Source of the DNA: Kwoniella bestiolae CBS 10118
Lineage: Eukaryota > Basidiomycota > Tremellomycetes > Tremellales > Cryptococcaceae
Direction: 5' to 3'
DNA: 64,000 bases
Assembly: GCF_000512585.2 (NCBI RefSeq)
Contig: NC_089241.1
Location: forward strand, 6,528,001-6,592,000
Shown here piece after piece: positions 10,989-23,069 of the stretch. The stretch's first letter is position 1; each line of letters starts with the position of its first letter. The notes beneath the pieces are model-generated. The model worked only from the letters and a program-made list of their open reading frames with translations, did no database searches and was not told the origin of the DNA. Made by a program: the position numbers and the translations under genes.

Positions 10989-11832
10989 GCCAGAGGATAT
11001 GTATTATATCATTGTAGCTATAACGAATTCGTACTTGTATATATGAGAAGCATGCATGAATGAATGGAAACCATCCTCCAGCTCACTCATCTTTATCTTT
11101 GCTATTCTTCGTTGAATATGCTATTTTTGACCCACGTGGTAACTCCCCCCATGTAATGTAGTGTTCCCTGAGATATCGTCGTCATCGTTTTGCACAGTGT
11201 GTGGGTAAAAGGGGATTTTTGTCTTCCTCTTTTCAGAAGATTGGTGGTGGTGGCGAATCCACCCTTATTGTATAGCATTATATGCATAGCAAGGTGATGA
11301 AGAGACAGGAGGCAGTGATGGAGAGACCAGTAAGACAGCTGTGCACGATAGGACTGAAAACATAATATGGTGATGTATGAAGCATAAGTATCAAGCGGAG
11401 TCAATTGAATGTTGTACTAGAGTGAAAATCAGCCAATTGTGCTAACCGCTCCGGCCGATTAATACCTTTTTACCTTGTTTTTTCGTTATTATCCTGTATG
11501 TGTCCATCCCTTTTCACCAACTAACAACTCATCTATCATCATTATCCTGCTACATAAGTAAACAATACCACCACAGTCGTATTCAATACCATCTGATCAC
11601 AACAATAGATACATACATACATACCATCCGACACAAGAAGAATAAGAATTGGGGATTTATCTGCTGGTAATCGTCATCATCACGAAACTCCGCCTCTTCT
11701 TCACAGCCAACAATTGACACAACACGCTCTTTCCAAAGTACCCGAAAGGAAAAGTAATTCAATAATCCTCGTCAACACTTAACATCTCTCTTTCACATCT
11801 TATCTCGTTTACTCCTACATATATCATACATC
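10989..11832. other. Intergenic region and PP2C leader
   Basis: 3' flank of the paralogue gene, then a pyrimidine-rich leader of the PP2C gene from about 11500. Nothing else seen; a minus open frame at 11102-11404 has no support. Confidence 0.5.
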
Positions 11833-14796
11833 ATGGTAAGTCTCTTGCTCATCATACATGCAGTCAGCCAGGAGAAGACGGCAGAAGAATATGATAGATG
11901 GCTTGTGTCTGTATGACGCGTCGGTTTGTCGGATCCATGCTGACTTGCTATTACTCTTCTTCCTCTTCCTCCCACTTCCCCGGTCGACTATACAAAATGT
12001 GACCACACATATGGACGCACGATATAGGGTCAAACACTCTCTGAACCAGGTCAGTATCTCCTCTCGTCTTCGCTGATGTGTAATATGTACTAATATCGAC
12101 CTTTACCTAATCGCCGATCCTTTGTTCAATCTGACTACCACCACCTCACACGACCGTCGAAAATTCGACTTCACTGCCTTTCCACCGCTTTCCATATGTC
12201 TCTACATCGTACATCATCGCTTGCACTGGAACCGGAACTACGGGGTGATACTTCCACAGTTACGGAGAAACACACCACCTCTGTCATAAGAGGGAAGAAG
12301 TATTGGGTGGGGTTATCGGACATGCAAGGATGGCGTATCAGTGGGTTTCCCTCTCGTTTCTTCTCTCATCTCATACCGACAGATCGTCTTCTTCTTCATC
12401 TCGCTTATCTTCGAAAGATGAAACAAGTGGGAATGTTCAGATGTAAATCTCAGTACAAGAAGCTAATACTCCTTCTCCATCAACAGGTATGGAAGACGCC
12501 CACACCGTCCACCTCTACCTGCCCCCCTCAGACCCATCTAGAAAAATCACTCCCTCCCCCGATATCCCACAACAACCAGCCGGATCAACAGTGACGAATG
12601 ATAATGAGGATGACGAGGAGCCCGAACATGCTTTGTTCGGTGTGTTTGACGGGCACGGTGGTTCTTCGGTGGCTAAATATACGGGTACGACTTTACATAC
12701 TAGGTTGGCGGGGTTGGAGAGCTATAGTGGGTTTGAATATTCCCTCTATCTCTCTATACTTCACCATGTTTGCTTGCTCTGAGCAGTTTAGCAGTGACAT
12801 CCTCTTTCTTCCATGGATCTCGCGCAAGAATGGAAGAAACAGCTGCTAATTATTTTATCTGCGCGGTAGAAAATGGCGATTTCGAAGCTGCGCTAAAACA
12901 GTCTTTCCTCAAGACCGATGAAGACCTAAGAGCAGACCCAAATTTCTTTAACGACCCCTCGGGATGTACTTCTGTTGTTGGTCTTATCACTAAGGATGGC
13001 AGAATCATTGTCGTACGTGACATTCCGTCTCAGCAATTGGGAAGTACAAGCTGACAGGCTTTCTGATGAATTCACAGGCAAACTCTGGTGATTCGCGATC
13101 AGTATTGGGGTACAAAGGCCAAGCTAAAGCCATGTCGAACGATCATAAACCCACCAACAAGGGTGAGTTGATACTCCTTGTATCTTTTGAGGTCGGAGCA
13201 ACAACTGACGTCTATTTTTGTTCCATGACACCAGAGGAAACCGCTCGTATCACTTCTGCAGGTGGATTTGTAGAGTTTGGACGAGTCAATGGTATGTTCA
13301 TGTTCCAGCCCCCGACCCTACTCAGCGGATCATACACTGATCAATGCGTTATATAGGTAACCTTGCGCTATCGAGAGCTATCGGTGATTTCGAATTTAAG
13401 CAAAATTACTCGCTCGCACCTGAAAAACAAATCGTTACTGCCGATCCTGAGATCATCACCCATAAGATTGATGGGGAGGAAGAATTCTTGGTATTAGCTT
13501 GTGATGGTGGGTTTGAGTCTCACCCCATCGTCAACAACTCATTTCCGTCCAGCTGCATCGTATTATCCGGACATTCAACTGATAGTATAGACCAATAGGT
13601 ATCTGGGACTGCCTCTCCTCTCAGCAAGTGATCGATTTCACCCGAAGAGCCATAGCGAACGGCGACGAACTTGGTAAAATTGCTGAGGACATGATGGTGA
13701 AATGTCTCGCTACTGATAGTGAGACTGGTGGAATCGGTTGTGACAACATGACGGTTATTATCGTTGCGCTGTTGGGAGGTAGGACTCCGGAGGAATGGCA
13801 AGCTTGGGTCAAGGAGAGGGTGGATAACAAGGGTTAGTAGAGGTCTTATCATCCCGAATCAATTGTCTCTATAGCTTCCTCTGCTTTCCCATTTTGTTCT
13901 GGTAACTTCCCCTCCATGACGTTGTTGCTGATTTTCTTCATTCACATAGTCGGCTACGATACCCCCGCCTCCGTTCCGGACATCTTCGGCCAAAGCCAAG
14001 CTAGCACCGGACCTCGAAACGCCCTTTCGAGTTCTGGTTTCCGAGTTGCCGGTGCGGGTGGTCTAGCCAACATAGCTTCCATCTTGGGTGCATCGGGTAT
14101 CACCTTCAAACCTGAACCGTACGATAGCGATGACGATGATGATGAGATTCAGATTATCGGAGAGGATGGGAAGGGAATTGATGTTAATGCGGATAAACTT
14201 GATGCGGGTCTGCTTGGGAATGAAGGTGTTGAGGGGAAGACCAAGCCTAGGGATGTGACTGATGAGCTTGTGAGTGTGGTTTTTGTTCTACTTGGCCGTA
14301 TCCTAGGTTCCACCATACCTGGGATTCAATGGTGTCCTGCTACCTCAGCTCGTTAACATAGTTGAATGGGGACGAGGCTGATGTTCTGATGATTGTCCTT
14401 CAGGACGACGACAAAGCCGAACAAGCACTCAAAGCAGAATCCAAGAAAGGTTCCGTCGAGCTACTGGATGAAGATGGAGATTCAGCCATGGATTCAGGAG
14501 ATGACTCCGACAGCACCACCACGGGAGACAAGGCCGGACCATCAGATGATCAAATAACGAAAGCCAAAGCTATCAACACATCCAACACACCTCCTTCGCC
14601 CATCCCACCAAGCTTCTCATCCATCGGATCACCCACTGTCCCCACCCCACAGGCCTTGCAACGATCTTCGCTGCCCTCGAACAAACAAGATAAGCAGTAT
14701 GATCAGTTGAGATCTGATCCTCAAGGTGATGCCCCCAGCGGAGCGGTCAAGGTGGAAGGATTGATGGATACTAGCGAGAACCCATTGAAGCTTTAG
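11833..14796 (+). CDS. PP2C-type Ser/Thr protein phosphatase, Ptc2/Ptc3-like (575 aa, 11 exons)
   Basis: Coding exons: 11833-11835, 12028-12049, 12260-12340, 12487-12726, 12870-13012, 13078-13162, 13235-13291, 13357-13506, 13599-13832, 13950-14269, 14404-14796. The first coding exon is the ATG alone. The product begins MGQTLSEPVTEK, which allows N-myristoylation at Gly2, followed by the PP2C motifs GLSDMQGWRISMEDAH (residues 27-40), FDGHGG (89-94), ANSGDSRSVL, LSRAIGDFEFK, CDGIWDCLSSQQV and CDNMTVIIVALLGG. The metal-binding Asp residues are all kept. After the catalytic domain comes a long acidic, Ser-rich tail, typical of fungal Ptc2/Ptc3. In yeast these Mn/Mg-dependent phosphatases act on Hog1 MAP kinase, cyclin-dependent kinase and the checkpoint kinase Rad53; the role here is inferred from the family. 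Confidence 0.95.
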
Positions 14797-15517
14797 AATA
14801 TCGTTGTAAATTTGTTTTGTCCTTTTTCTGTCTAGAAGAAGAGTGATGGTTTCAAGCTAAACATATAAAGATTATATAAGCTATACAATTTTATACATTC
14901 TCCTTCTGTGTTTACATTTTATACAATTTTTTTCTTTTCTTTTGATCGTCGTCCATCTATCTATACCCCGTTTCCGTTGCTGTTTCTGGTCTCTGTCATT
15001 TTGTTCATTTCATCTTAGTCAAGAAAAGCAAGAAGGAGAGAGAGAGATGAAGGTTAGGCAATTAATGCATTGTATCACCACTACTCAAGTATGGGCTGTT
15101 AGCGGACATGTCCGATTTGATTTGTTACTTTATGAGATTGGTAATACAGAGATTTCGTCATTCCAAGATGAAATCACAATTCTCGTAAGCGTGAGCATGA
15201 GCATGAGCATGAGCATGAGCATGAGCATGAGCATTATTATCACCTCACATTATTGTAGCATACTTCGTTGTGTATACATTCCTCAAGCAGACTCAAGCCG
15301 AGGTCACCAGACTGGATTCAGTATCATCCGAAAGAACCGGACATCGGGTCGAGATTGCGAACGATCAAGGGGATCTGGTTAGTTTGTTTTCTCAGACATC
15401 GAATTCACGTCTTCGTCTTACATCGCTACACTCTAAACTAGTTGCTCGATATATAAACACAGATACAATAGCCTCCTACCAGCCCAGAGACGATAGACGT
15501 CGAACATCCTCACCAAC
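14797..15517. other. Intergenic region with hexanucleotide repeat
   Basis: 3' flank of the PP2C gene (AT-rich with T-runs at 14920-14940) and promoter of the next gene. Includes (GAGCAT)7 at 15193-15234. A TATA-like ATATATAAA lies at about 15450. An open stretch at 15260-15378 looks exon-like but could not be joined to a start. Confidence 0.5.
15193..15234 (+). repeat. Tandem hexanucleotide repeat (GAGCAT)7
   Basis: Seven perfect head-to-tail copies of GAGCAT. Noncoding by my models. The preceding GTAAGC and following TGTAG look like splice sites, so it may lie in an intron of an untranslated region. Confidence 0.95.
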
Positions 15518-16901
15518 ATGTCCTCCTCCCCCTCCTCCTCATTGTACATATTTACAACCTCCCAAACCTCCCTCCCACCTCGCTATCCTCATCCGTCCAA
15601 ACCCCGCCTTGTTCTACCATCCTTGATCCACAGGACACTGCACAACTCCCTCGACGGGGACTCGCCCTCGATCCTCTCCCAGGAGAATGGGGTGATCGTA
15701 CCCCACCCCGATGGACTGGTCAAACATGATATTCCCTCTACCTCCACCTCATCCCATCAAGATACCAACCCGAACCCAAATGCTGATCCGGATGTAAGGG
15801 GGGATGTGAACGAAGTGAATGGGGGATTGGGCGATACTTCGGGGAATTACCTGGTAGATTCCGAACTCACCGTCAAACTTCATCTGGTGGGCTCCGCTGA
15901 ACCTGATGGGTATATAGAATGGATCAAGGAGGGGTTGGGGATGTTGGAGAGATATAAAGGGCTGAGTAGGGAGGGGGTGGATACGTTGTTGGTGGGGTTC
16001 AATGGGGTTGATTATAAGGGGAAGAAAACGCAGGTCGAGTCAAATTCTGACGAAATGTCTTCGAGCGAATATATCGTTGATGGGGAATTGGAGAGGGTCA
16101 TATTGGACACTTGGAGGTTACTCCTCAACCAGGATGGAGGGAAGATAGTGGGAAGTAATACTAAATTGGGGAGCCTGTATTCTCCCTTGTCCCTTCTTAA
16201 GCAGCTGGTCGATTTGAAGAAAGGGGACAAAGGAATCAGAGTGAATGCGCTGGACACACCGGATTGTCATCATCTCCCTAAGGAGTATACGGGGTATGCA
16301 AAGGAGAATGGAGTGGAACTTTGGGCTGGAGGTGGTGGAGAGGGGTCTGGTGAGTTTGACTATTTCCTCTCTCTCTCGCTGTCTTGCTACACGACTCCCT
16401 CGTAGAGATATGGGAAACCCCGATATCTGAGGGGTTGGGAAATACCGAGAAGATTGAGAGTTGTGTGATCACTTACATCTGCTGCATTTGCTAATCATGC
16501 TTTTGATGTTAGATCCCCTGCCCTCACCTCACTTGCATAATCTCCTGCAGGAGTTTGCTGGAAAACTTTCCAGTATGACTGGCGGTGCTGTCGCTGTTGA
16601 CAAGTTGGAGAGCTTGATAGGATTGGCTGAAGATGGGTCGAAGTTTGAGGAAGGAAGAGCTGGAGTGGATGTCAGATGGGTGTTGAGTGTGAGTTAGCTA
16701 TGGCGTCGTACCGCATATCATATCTAGATGGGAATGCTGATATTATGGATCAGTACACCCTCGTGTCCAAGACAAGGAATGTGGTGAAAGATAAAGGGTG
16801 AGTCAGAACCTCTAATTTATATCGCCTCATCACCTTCCAACAAGCTGACAATGCTGTATCCGCATAACAGGTATATCGTAGCTGCCGACTTTACTTCATG
16901 A
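15518..16901 (+). CDS. Glutamate-cysteine ligase regulatory (modifier) subunit homologue (360 aa, 4 exons)
   Basis: Exons are 15518-16349, 16513-16688, 16754-16797 and 16871-16901. The C-terminal half matches the GCLM layout: a VNALDTPDCHHLPKEY segment, then the KENGVELWA strand, and the closing VDVRWVLSYTLVSKTRNVVK - DKGYIVAADFTS block, close to the RYSVIVKSRG-IIKSKGY ending of animal GCLM. GCLM has an aldo-keto-reductase fold and binds the catalytic subunit, raising its affinity for glutamate and relieving glutathione feedback. The N-terminal 130 residues are Ser/Pro/Asn-rich and poorly conserved. The start is the first ATG after the TATA-like box near 15450. Family assignment is by remembered motif, so moderate confidence. 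Confidence 0.72.
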
Positions 16902-17203
16902 TACCTTTACATCGTCAAATATCGCAACGCAGAGATAAGAGGAAAGAGAAGTAAAATCAAACAGATCAGCGCCCGACGGCTTCCGTCATGTTATAAAGGC
17001 ATAGAGGCACAGCATCGGTGTCAAGTTATTCATTCAACTTGTTCTTCCATTTGTATTTGCATGGGTAGATAGACAATGCATGATCATATTGAATCTATGT
17101 GTTATTGCAGTAATTCCTTTTCTTTCGAGAGGGATGATAGGAAATTTACCATCTACGCACAGTACATCTCCATCATTAGCTTCCCTCTTGGAATGAGCAA
17201 ACA
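16902..17203. other. Convergent 3' flanks
   Basis: Between the stops of the GCLM-like and HD-domain genes. Nothing else seen. Confidence 0.5.
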
Positions 17204-18214
17204 TCAATGTAAAAAGACACGTACAGTCTGATGTCGTCTTTCAGCTTCCTCTTTCCCAAACGGTGTCTAAGTATAATCAGCAATGTCAGCTACCAGTCCA
17301 ACATGACCCACTCAATATATATTCAATCGAACACTCATAGATCATTATCGATAATAAAGATGTAAACCACGTCCAAACCCACCTTCATCCTCTCCCTTAT
17401 CCTAAGCAACTTCTCCTCAAAATGCTCTTCTGCCGACCCTCCTCCTTCATCATCTTGTAGGAGTTTTCTATTAGCCTTGCAGCTAAACGCAGCACACCGC
17501 ATGATCCCCACACTTCCCACCGCGTCAAGTCGATCTGAATCTTGCACTGCATGGAGCTCGGGACAGGTAGATTGCCAGGTCCATTCGCCATTTCTACTCA
17601 ATTTTAGCTCGGAGGTGTATGAAACGGAGGGGATGATTTGAAGGATTAGGTCTGACTGGGAGGGGGAGAGTGCGGGATGGGAAAGGAAGGGTGCGAGGAG
17701 GGATGAGAGGGTTGGGGAAGTTGGGGTTCGGTATTTGCCTGTTTTGTGTTTGATTAGGTATTGGTTCTTGTGAATATTGGAAGAATTGACCTACGATCTG
17801 AATGATGGGGAGATTAGCTAATGGTATGTGTTTCTCGTATCGTTCGATGTGTTTGTCTGGTAAGGACTTACCGTCTAAATCATGGAATAACGCTGCTAGT
17901 TCCACAACCAGCAGATCAGGCTGAGGGTCCAGTGTTTTCGCTATTTTCAAAGCTACACGTCTTACTCTGTCGACTATCACCCGGTTCATAAGCACCTCGG
18001 GAGTACTCCGCTTATCAGAGAGCTTGAGAGTGTAGCTCACCATGAGGCCAATCGTGCGATGGGTCATACCTACCATCCGAACCGCACAGATCAGATCGAC
18101 AGACATGAGGGAGAAGAATAGAAGACAGTCGACTCACCCTGCCATATGTGCCCTTACGAATACCTCGGCCTTGTTCAGTAGATCCTGAACTTCATCAACT
18201 TTACTCTGGCTCAT
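17204..18214 (-). CDS. HD-domain metal-dependent phosphohydrolase, YedJ/YpgQ-like (208 aa, 5 exons)
   Basis: Exons are 18138-18214, 18041-18069 (29 nt), 17872-17973, 17383-17738 and 17204-17266. Correct splicing of the microexon restores the family signature YDPSHDWPHVDRVRRVALKI (residues 27-46); FHDLDG then supplies the central HD pair. Together these give the H..HD..D metal set. The remainder has the expected KYRTPTSPTL linker, a long helix near SDLILQIIPSVSY, the LDAVGSVGIMRCAAF block and a charged C-terminus (KEEAERRHQTVRVFLH). Bacterial relatives hydrolyse nucleotides or pyrophosphate; the substrate of the fungal enzyme is unknown. Reading through the short introns gives a frame that loses the first His, so the splicing matters. 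The exact end of the last exon is the least certain part. Confidence 0.82.
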
Positions 18215-19057
18215 CTTGCTTCTTGTATCGGTAATGGCAATGTACGTTATGATGCTATGGATATGCAGAAGAGAAAAGATAAAATGGGTCAATGTCTTTA
18301 CGCGTAGTGGTCAACGCGTGTGGAGGTGGAATCCACCATGTTCATCTTCTGGGCATCGCAATGTGGCAGAGTGCTACGACCAAGGGCCCAGTCCCAGTGG
18401 TCATTTGCAATCTCATTCCGATGCATTCCCCCCCCCCCCCCTGCTCAATGCTGTGGAGACTCCCTTGGACACTCGAACCCGCCGGCTATGGGTCCAAGTC
18501 ATCGGACTCAAGGATAGGTCATATACGTACTTATCAATTTCCCCTTATCTCGGTACTGATAAAGTCACGAGTATGTTGTTCAACGATGATAGCCGGTTTG
18601 AATCGTTTGAAGGAGCTTCGGCACGCGGCGGCAGGTAACGGTTGAAGGAGATTGTAGATGATATTATCCATCTCACAAGGAGGGAAGTTGTCTTTGTTCT
18701 GCAGATGCTGTATTGGTCACTCCGTCTGCGGTTGACTCCAACGTCATTTTGCTCAAGACAAAGACAACGTCGAGTCAACTTCCTTTGATGTACTTCCCCC
18801 TTGTGCTCTCCGAAGACAGGCTCAGCACTTGACGTACAGCGCTATAGAAAGAATAGTCGGTATCGTCATCGATGATGTCGAGAAGACCTCAAATAGATAT
18901 GAAAGGAGCACCATGTCAGCGGGGCGGTGGCCATGTCTAACATTACAGGTGCCCTACACAAGGATCCTAGCTTCACGTATTCGGTCCGACTCAAGTCCCC
19001 TTGACTTGCATAATCCACCTTGAACCTTATGTATCACCTTGATAAACCGACTGATCA
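18215..19057. other. Intergenic region with a 14-C run
   Basis: Promoter of the HD-domain gene and upstream region of the gene at 19058. Contains C14 at 18428-18441. Overlapping open frames between 18216 and 18645 and at 18829-19023 lack splice support and are not called. Confidence 0.5.
18428..18441 (+). repeat. Homopolymer run C14
   Basis: Fourteen consecutive C. Length may be affected by sequencing error. Confidence 0.9.
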
Positions 19058-19606
19058 ATGTGGAAGTGGCTCAATAATATGGGATCATCACATTCTACCC
19101 CTAGGCACTATTACAATGGACCGTTATTTGGGGGACATTATCCTGGTGATTTCTCGATAAGGGTGAGTTGCGCTATACCCATGACTGATCCCAGTACTGA
19201 AATGTTTCATAGAGACGCTGGTCGCTGACAAGTAGTACTTTTTGTGTTAGCACAACATACCAAACACTAACAAACCACTCCCTGCACCACCTAAGGAAAG
19301 TAGATCAGTGCGATTCAGCAATTATCCACCGTGAGTCCCAGTCTCACAAGTCTCCCCCCTGCCCCTCCCACAGTCCGTCGTATCACATCATACGAATATA
19401 GTTGGGCTCAGACCAATTCACTCAAGTTATATGAACTGACAATTCGCCTTATTTGCAGCGCCTGGGTGTTCTACAAAAACAGACCAGCAGACGAGAACCT
19501 CGCCAACACGCGATACTGCTCGCCACCCTCTACTCGAAGTAACAACACGCCGCCACCTGCTTACGGGACTTGGGAGGAGGGTCCTCTGACGGTAAGGAAT
19601 CAATAG
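19058..19606 (+). CDS. Small hypothetical protein (110 aa, 3 exons)
   Basis: Exons are 19058-19162, 19251-19330 and 19459-19606; the frame closes at each junction. The product is polar with many Asn, Pro, Tyr and Ser (HYYNGPLFGGHYPGDF, then KESRSVRFSNYPPAWVFYK, ending GTWEEGPLTVRNQ). A second in-frame ATG at 19079 would give MGSSHSTP, an N-myristoylation-type start, and is an equally good choice. No membrane segment or catalytic motif. Unknown family. Confidence 0.6.
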
Positions 19607-20053
19607 TAGCTGAACGTCCAAAGAGCAGACAGGAAAATGGGTCGAGACAAGTAAGCGAGAGGCTATGGATGATATATTGTGCTATACATTTGAGCGACCG
19701 ATGGCTTGGAACAGTTATGCTTGATGGTTGACTGTATTTGTACCTATATTCATATGTATTTTTGATGATGTGGTCTACATGCATCTATGTATCACTCGTA
19801 CCCTTCAGCTAGCTTGACAGTGAGCTATTGAGATGTAGCATATGCGTTGTTGTTGCACTATTCCAATCAGAACGCTACCCTTGTACTGTACATCCATCAA
19901 GATATCTATGTGTTATCTGGCTACTCTACCATGTATATAATGTCTTCCGCTCCTCAAAACAAAAGGTATCATTCCAACCTACAAACCGTGTATATATGAT
20001 ATCTGAGATTACGTATCTGTTCTTCTTAGCTATGTACTGTATCTGAGAGATAT
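19607..20053. other. Convergent 3' flanks
   Basis: Between the stop of the 110-aa gene and the end of the minus-strand gene at 20054. AT-rich; nothing else seen. Confidence 0.5.
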
Positions 20054-21707
20054 CTACCTACAATCAATATTCCATTGCCACTCACACCTACTTTCTCTTC
20101 GACTTGTTGAATGGATGATGGAGCATACCCAGATACCTGACAGAGTACTCCCTCTTGCACTCCTCTTTCCACCTACCCCGCCACTTCCATCTCCGCTTCC
20201 AAAATTGATCACACGGCCAATCCCATTGCCACTTCTGCCTTTACCTTTCCTCGAACCCTTGCGAAGGCGGGGTCTATCAGCATAATCTGTATCTCTCAGA
20301 TCATCCACCTCGGGAGGAGAATCAGGTGAAAGAAGGTTATCGAAGAACTTCGTGATGTGAGGAAAGCGATAAGCCGGTGTTAGTCAACTCAGTATGTATG
20401 TCAGACTGGACCGAGGTGAGATCCAACATGGAAGGTAAGTACCCTCGAGGAGCGAGGTGAATCAGGATGACAATTATTGGGTATCAAAGTGAACTTACCT
20501 GATTCCTCTCAGTAAAATCAATCGGTTCTTCTTCCTCCTTCTTAGCCGCACAAACACACATCAAAACCGTCTCCATAAATCCAATCTCATCCCCCTGCGC
20601 ATCCCCTTTTTTACCATCCCGCAATACCGGAGGAAACATCATATACTCCCTCGGCCCATTCCTCTGCAACACCAAGAAATGATCACCGTTATACAGTATC
20701 CCGAACTTGGTCTTGTAAAGCTGTTGATACCCTATCAACTGAGCTAGGAGATGATGATGGTGATCGTCCATCTTCGGAACCTCGCCACCGTCTGTCTGAC
20801 CTTGCCCAATCAACGAGGTGGAATGAATATCTGAGTTGGATTGGAGCTTATCTTTCTCACACCATATCTTCAGCTCCCTACCTTGTTGGTGTATGTGGCA
20901 AAGCAATTCCCAAATTACTCTGAGATCATGGGGAATACACGAGTAATCCGTCTTGAACTCTATCGCGAGGAGACACCTCCCAATGTCTCCTGACAGGTCA
21001 TCAGAAAGAGAAGCAGAGGAAGAAGGTTCACCCCCTGACGAAGGGATGGTGGAAGAAGAAGAAGAAGAAGAAATAACACTCCAATCCGCCATATTCCCCA
21101 ACCATTCACCCGCAAAACAGATCCTCCCATTCCTGTCAACAGTCCTCACAAGCAGATTCAAGAGATGACCAAGAACCATAGCGCTCTTATGGGACAGCCC
21201 ATTCTCCACACATAGCTCATGGGATTTAATCAACTTATCTCGCTCATCGAGATTTTTCAGCTCATTTCGGATACTGTCCGTGACCTCTCTACTTCTTAGC
21301 TCATCTTTCAAAACTTGTCGAAAACCAGCTAGGACAGAGGCATCAAGACATGGGATGATGGATACACCAGGATGGGAAAGGGCGAACTGCGCATCAAGGG
21401 ATACAGACCATGTTTGCCTCTTACCGCCCCTCGCCCATTTCCACGGGTCGGTATCGATATTCTTGACGATGTCGTATAGGTTCGTACCCACAGGAAAGTT
21501 TTGGGAGATGGGGGGTCTGGAAGGTGATCGAATGGCTTGGGGTGAAGCTTGGACATCGAATTCTCGCTCGAGTCGGCGAGGAGAGTTGATAATTCGTTGA
21601 AGGGTTGAGAGGATTTCGAAGGGAGGAAGAAGTTTTGGAGTTGTGTTGTCATCAGGGTGAGTGGCGGTCTTGGATCGTTTGGGAGGGGGAGGGGTGTGGG
21701 AAGGCAT
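20054..21707 (-). CDS. Hypothetical protein with restriction-endonuclease-like signature (500 aa, 2 exons)
   Basis: Exon 1 is 20499-21707 and exon 2 is 20054-20347, joined at a phase-0 GTAAGT..GAAG intron. The middle is helical, with a Ser-rich loop coded by AGA/GAA trinucleotide runs. Then comes LLAIEFKTDYS, which looks like the ExK half of a PD-(D/E)XK active site, followed by a helix with Gln and Tyr (LIGYQQLYKTKFGILYNG) and the strands HFLVLQRNG. This order (strand with ExK, helix with QxxxY, strand) is common in nuclease-fold proteins. Similar multi-copy uncharacterised proteins are, as I recall, frequent in Tremellomycetes. Activity and substrate unknown. The C-terminal exon is Gly/Arg/Lys-rich, suggesting nucleic-acid binding; its stop could differ if another intron is used near 20135. 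Confidence 0.65.
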
Positions 21708-23069
21708 TGTGGGGAGGGGAATAGTGGGATGACTAGTCTCATCTTGTTACGGTATTCAGTCGCTCAATCCCGACGAGACTATATATCTTCTCGAGAAGCG
21801 CGACTTCAGCACATATTCATGGTGATTCTGATCTCAATCTCGCTCATCATACAGTATATGAGAAGGAGAATCTGTCTGATGAGGGGTCGAAGGTGTGTGT
21901 GATCAGCGAAGATTGGGTGAAATAAGGGTTTCATCGGTATGCTAGTCATCTTCGACTTTGATCACCTAGCTATCTGATCATGTTGATACTTTTCAAGTAC
22001 CACTACGCTTCGCTAATACTCCGTCTGAAGTGGGGTAAGGTAATCACAGGAAGTGTATGCGGTTTCATCCATATAATATACGAAAGATCAGCGTGTTTCA
22101 CAATCACGACCTTCTAGCCTATCTATTACGTCCCAAGCTTTCTAATTGATTTCGTCAATACATCTCATCATATCATACCAGTAGCTCATACTTCTGATCG
22201 TTGAAGTCCATTGGTACAGGATGAGAGCGCCATGATGTGTGATTCATTCTAATCTATTCGAAATCTCGTTTACAGCAAGGGGAATCAGAGAGATCAGCGG
22301 TTTCATTTGATACGAAACGGCAGTTCTAACGTTTCAAAGGTATTTCTCCTATCGCAAATGATATGAAACTTCTTCATCGTCTACTCAATAACCCCTTGAA
22401 AGTATATCCATCGATGAAAAACACACAGAGGGTAACCGAACAACTGGAACTCAAACTCATCACCCCCAAGTTACGACTTGGCACATTCACATCACTGCAA
22501 AGCTTATTTCCCCTTGAGAGGTAGTACTGAACGTCGTGGGTATGACGAGTGTAGTGTGTGTTGTGATGGCCGTTTTCCTGTGTGTGTGGAGAGTCAGACT
22601 ATGAGATTGAAGTGAGGAAGATGCGAAGTGGGGAATGATGTGTGTGATTGATGGTCTTTCGGATTCGAATTGGCCACTCTTCGGTTATTACCTGTACACT
22701 CCAGGGGCACGCCTACTGTACATTCTTGCTTCCTGGCCAGTGACATGTGAGCTTCGAAGATTGCATCGAGATTGACAGACGAGTGCAATACCCATCGCAC
22801 GAAAGCAGACTGCCACATTACTTCTCGTCCAGATCTTTGGTGGCAGAAGGTCGTTGTCCAGCCTACAGTAAACCTTGATGCGCCCGCATGAGATGTAAGA
22901 TCTCGGCTAGAGTGAACTTGTACCCTTAGATCCATCAAAGTGGGTTAGTAGTGTCTGCTAAATGACGGACTTGAGGACTCACGCATGCATCTTGTAGATG
23001 TATTGTTTATAAGTAAGACAGGTCAATGGATGTTTTTTCTTTCTTCCTTTCATCTCTTCATGTCGCTCG
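21708..23069. other. Intergenic region, no gene seen
   Basis: About 1.4 kb between divergent genes. AT-rich, with only short open frames (for example minus 22594-22938) that show no splice logic. Probably two promoters. Confidence 0.5.

Noticed and set aside
17960..18106. Apparent loss of metal-binding His in the HD-domain protein when introns are read through
   Set aside because: Splicing a 29-nt exon restores the full SHDWPHVDRVRR signature, so the gene is not broken.
18460..18540. tRNA-like GGGTTCGAGT sequence on the minus strand
   Set aside because: The T-loop-like stretch has no matching T-stem, and no acceptor stem or anticodon arm can be formed around it.
22594..22938. 114-codon minus-strand open frame
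   Set aside because: No motif, splice site or promoter signal; composition looks random.
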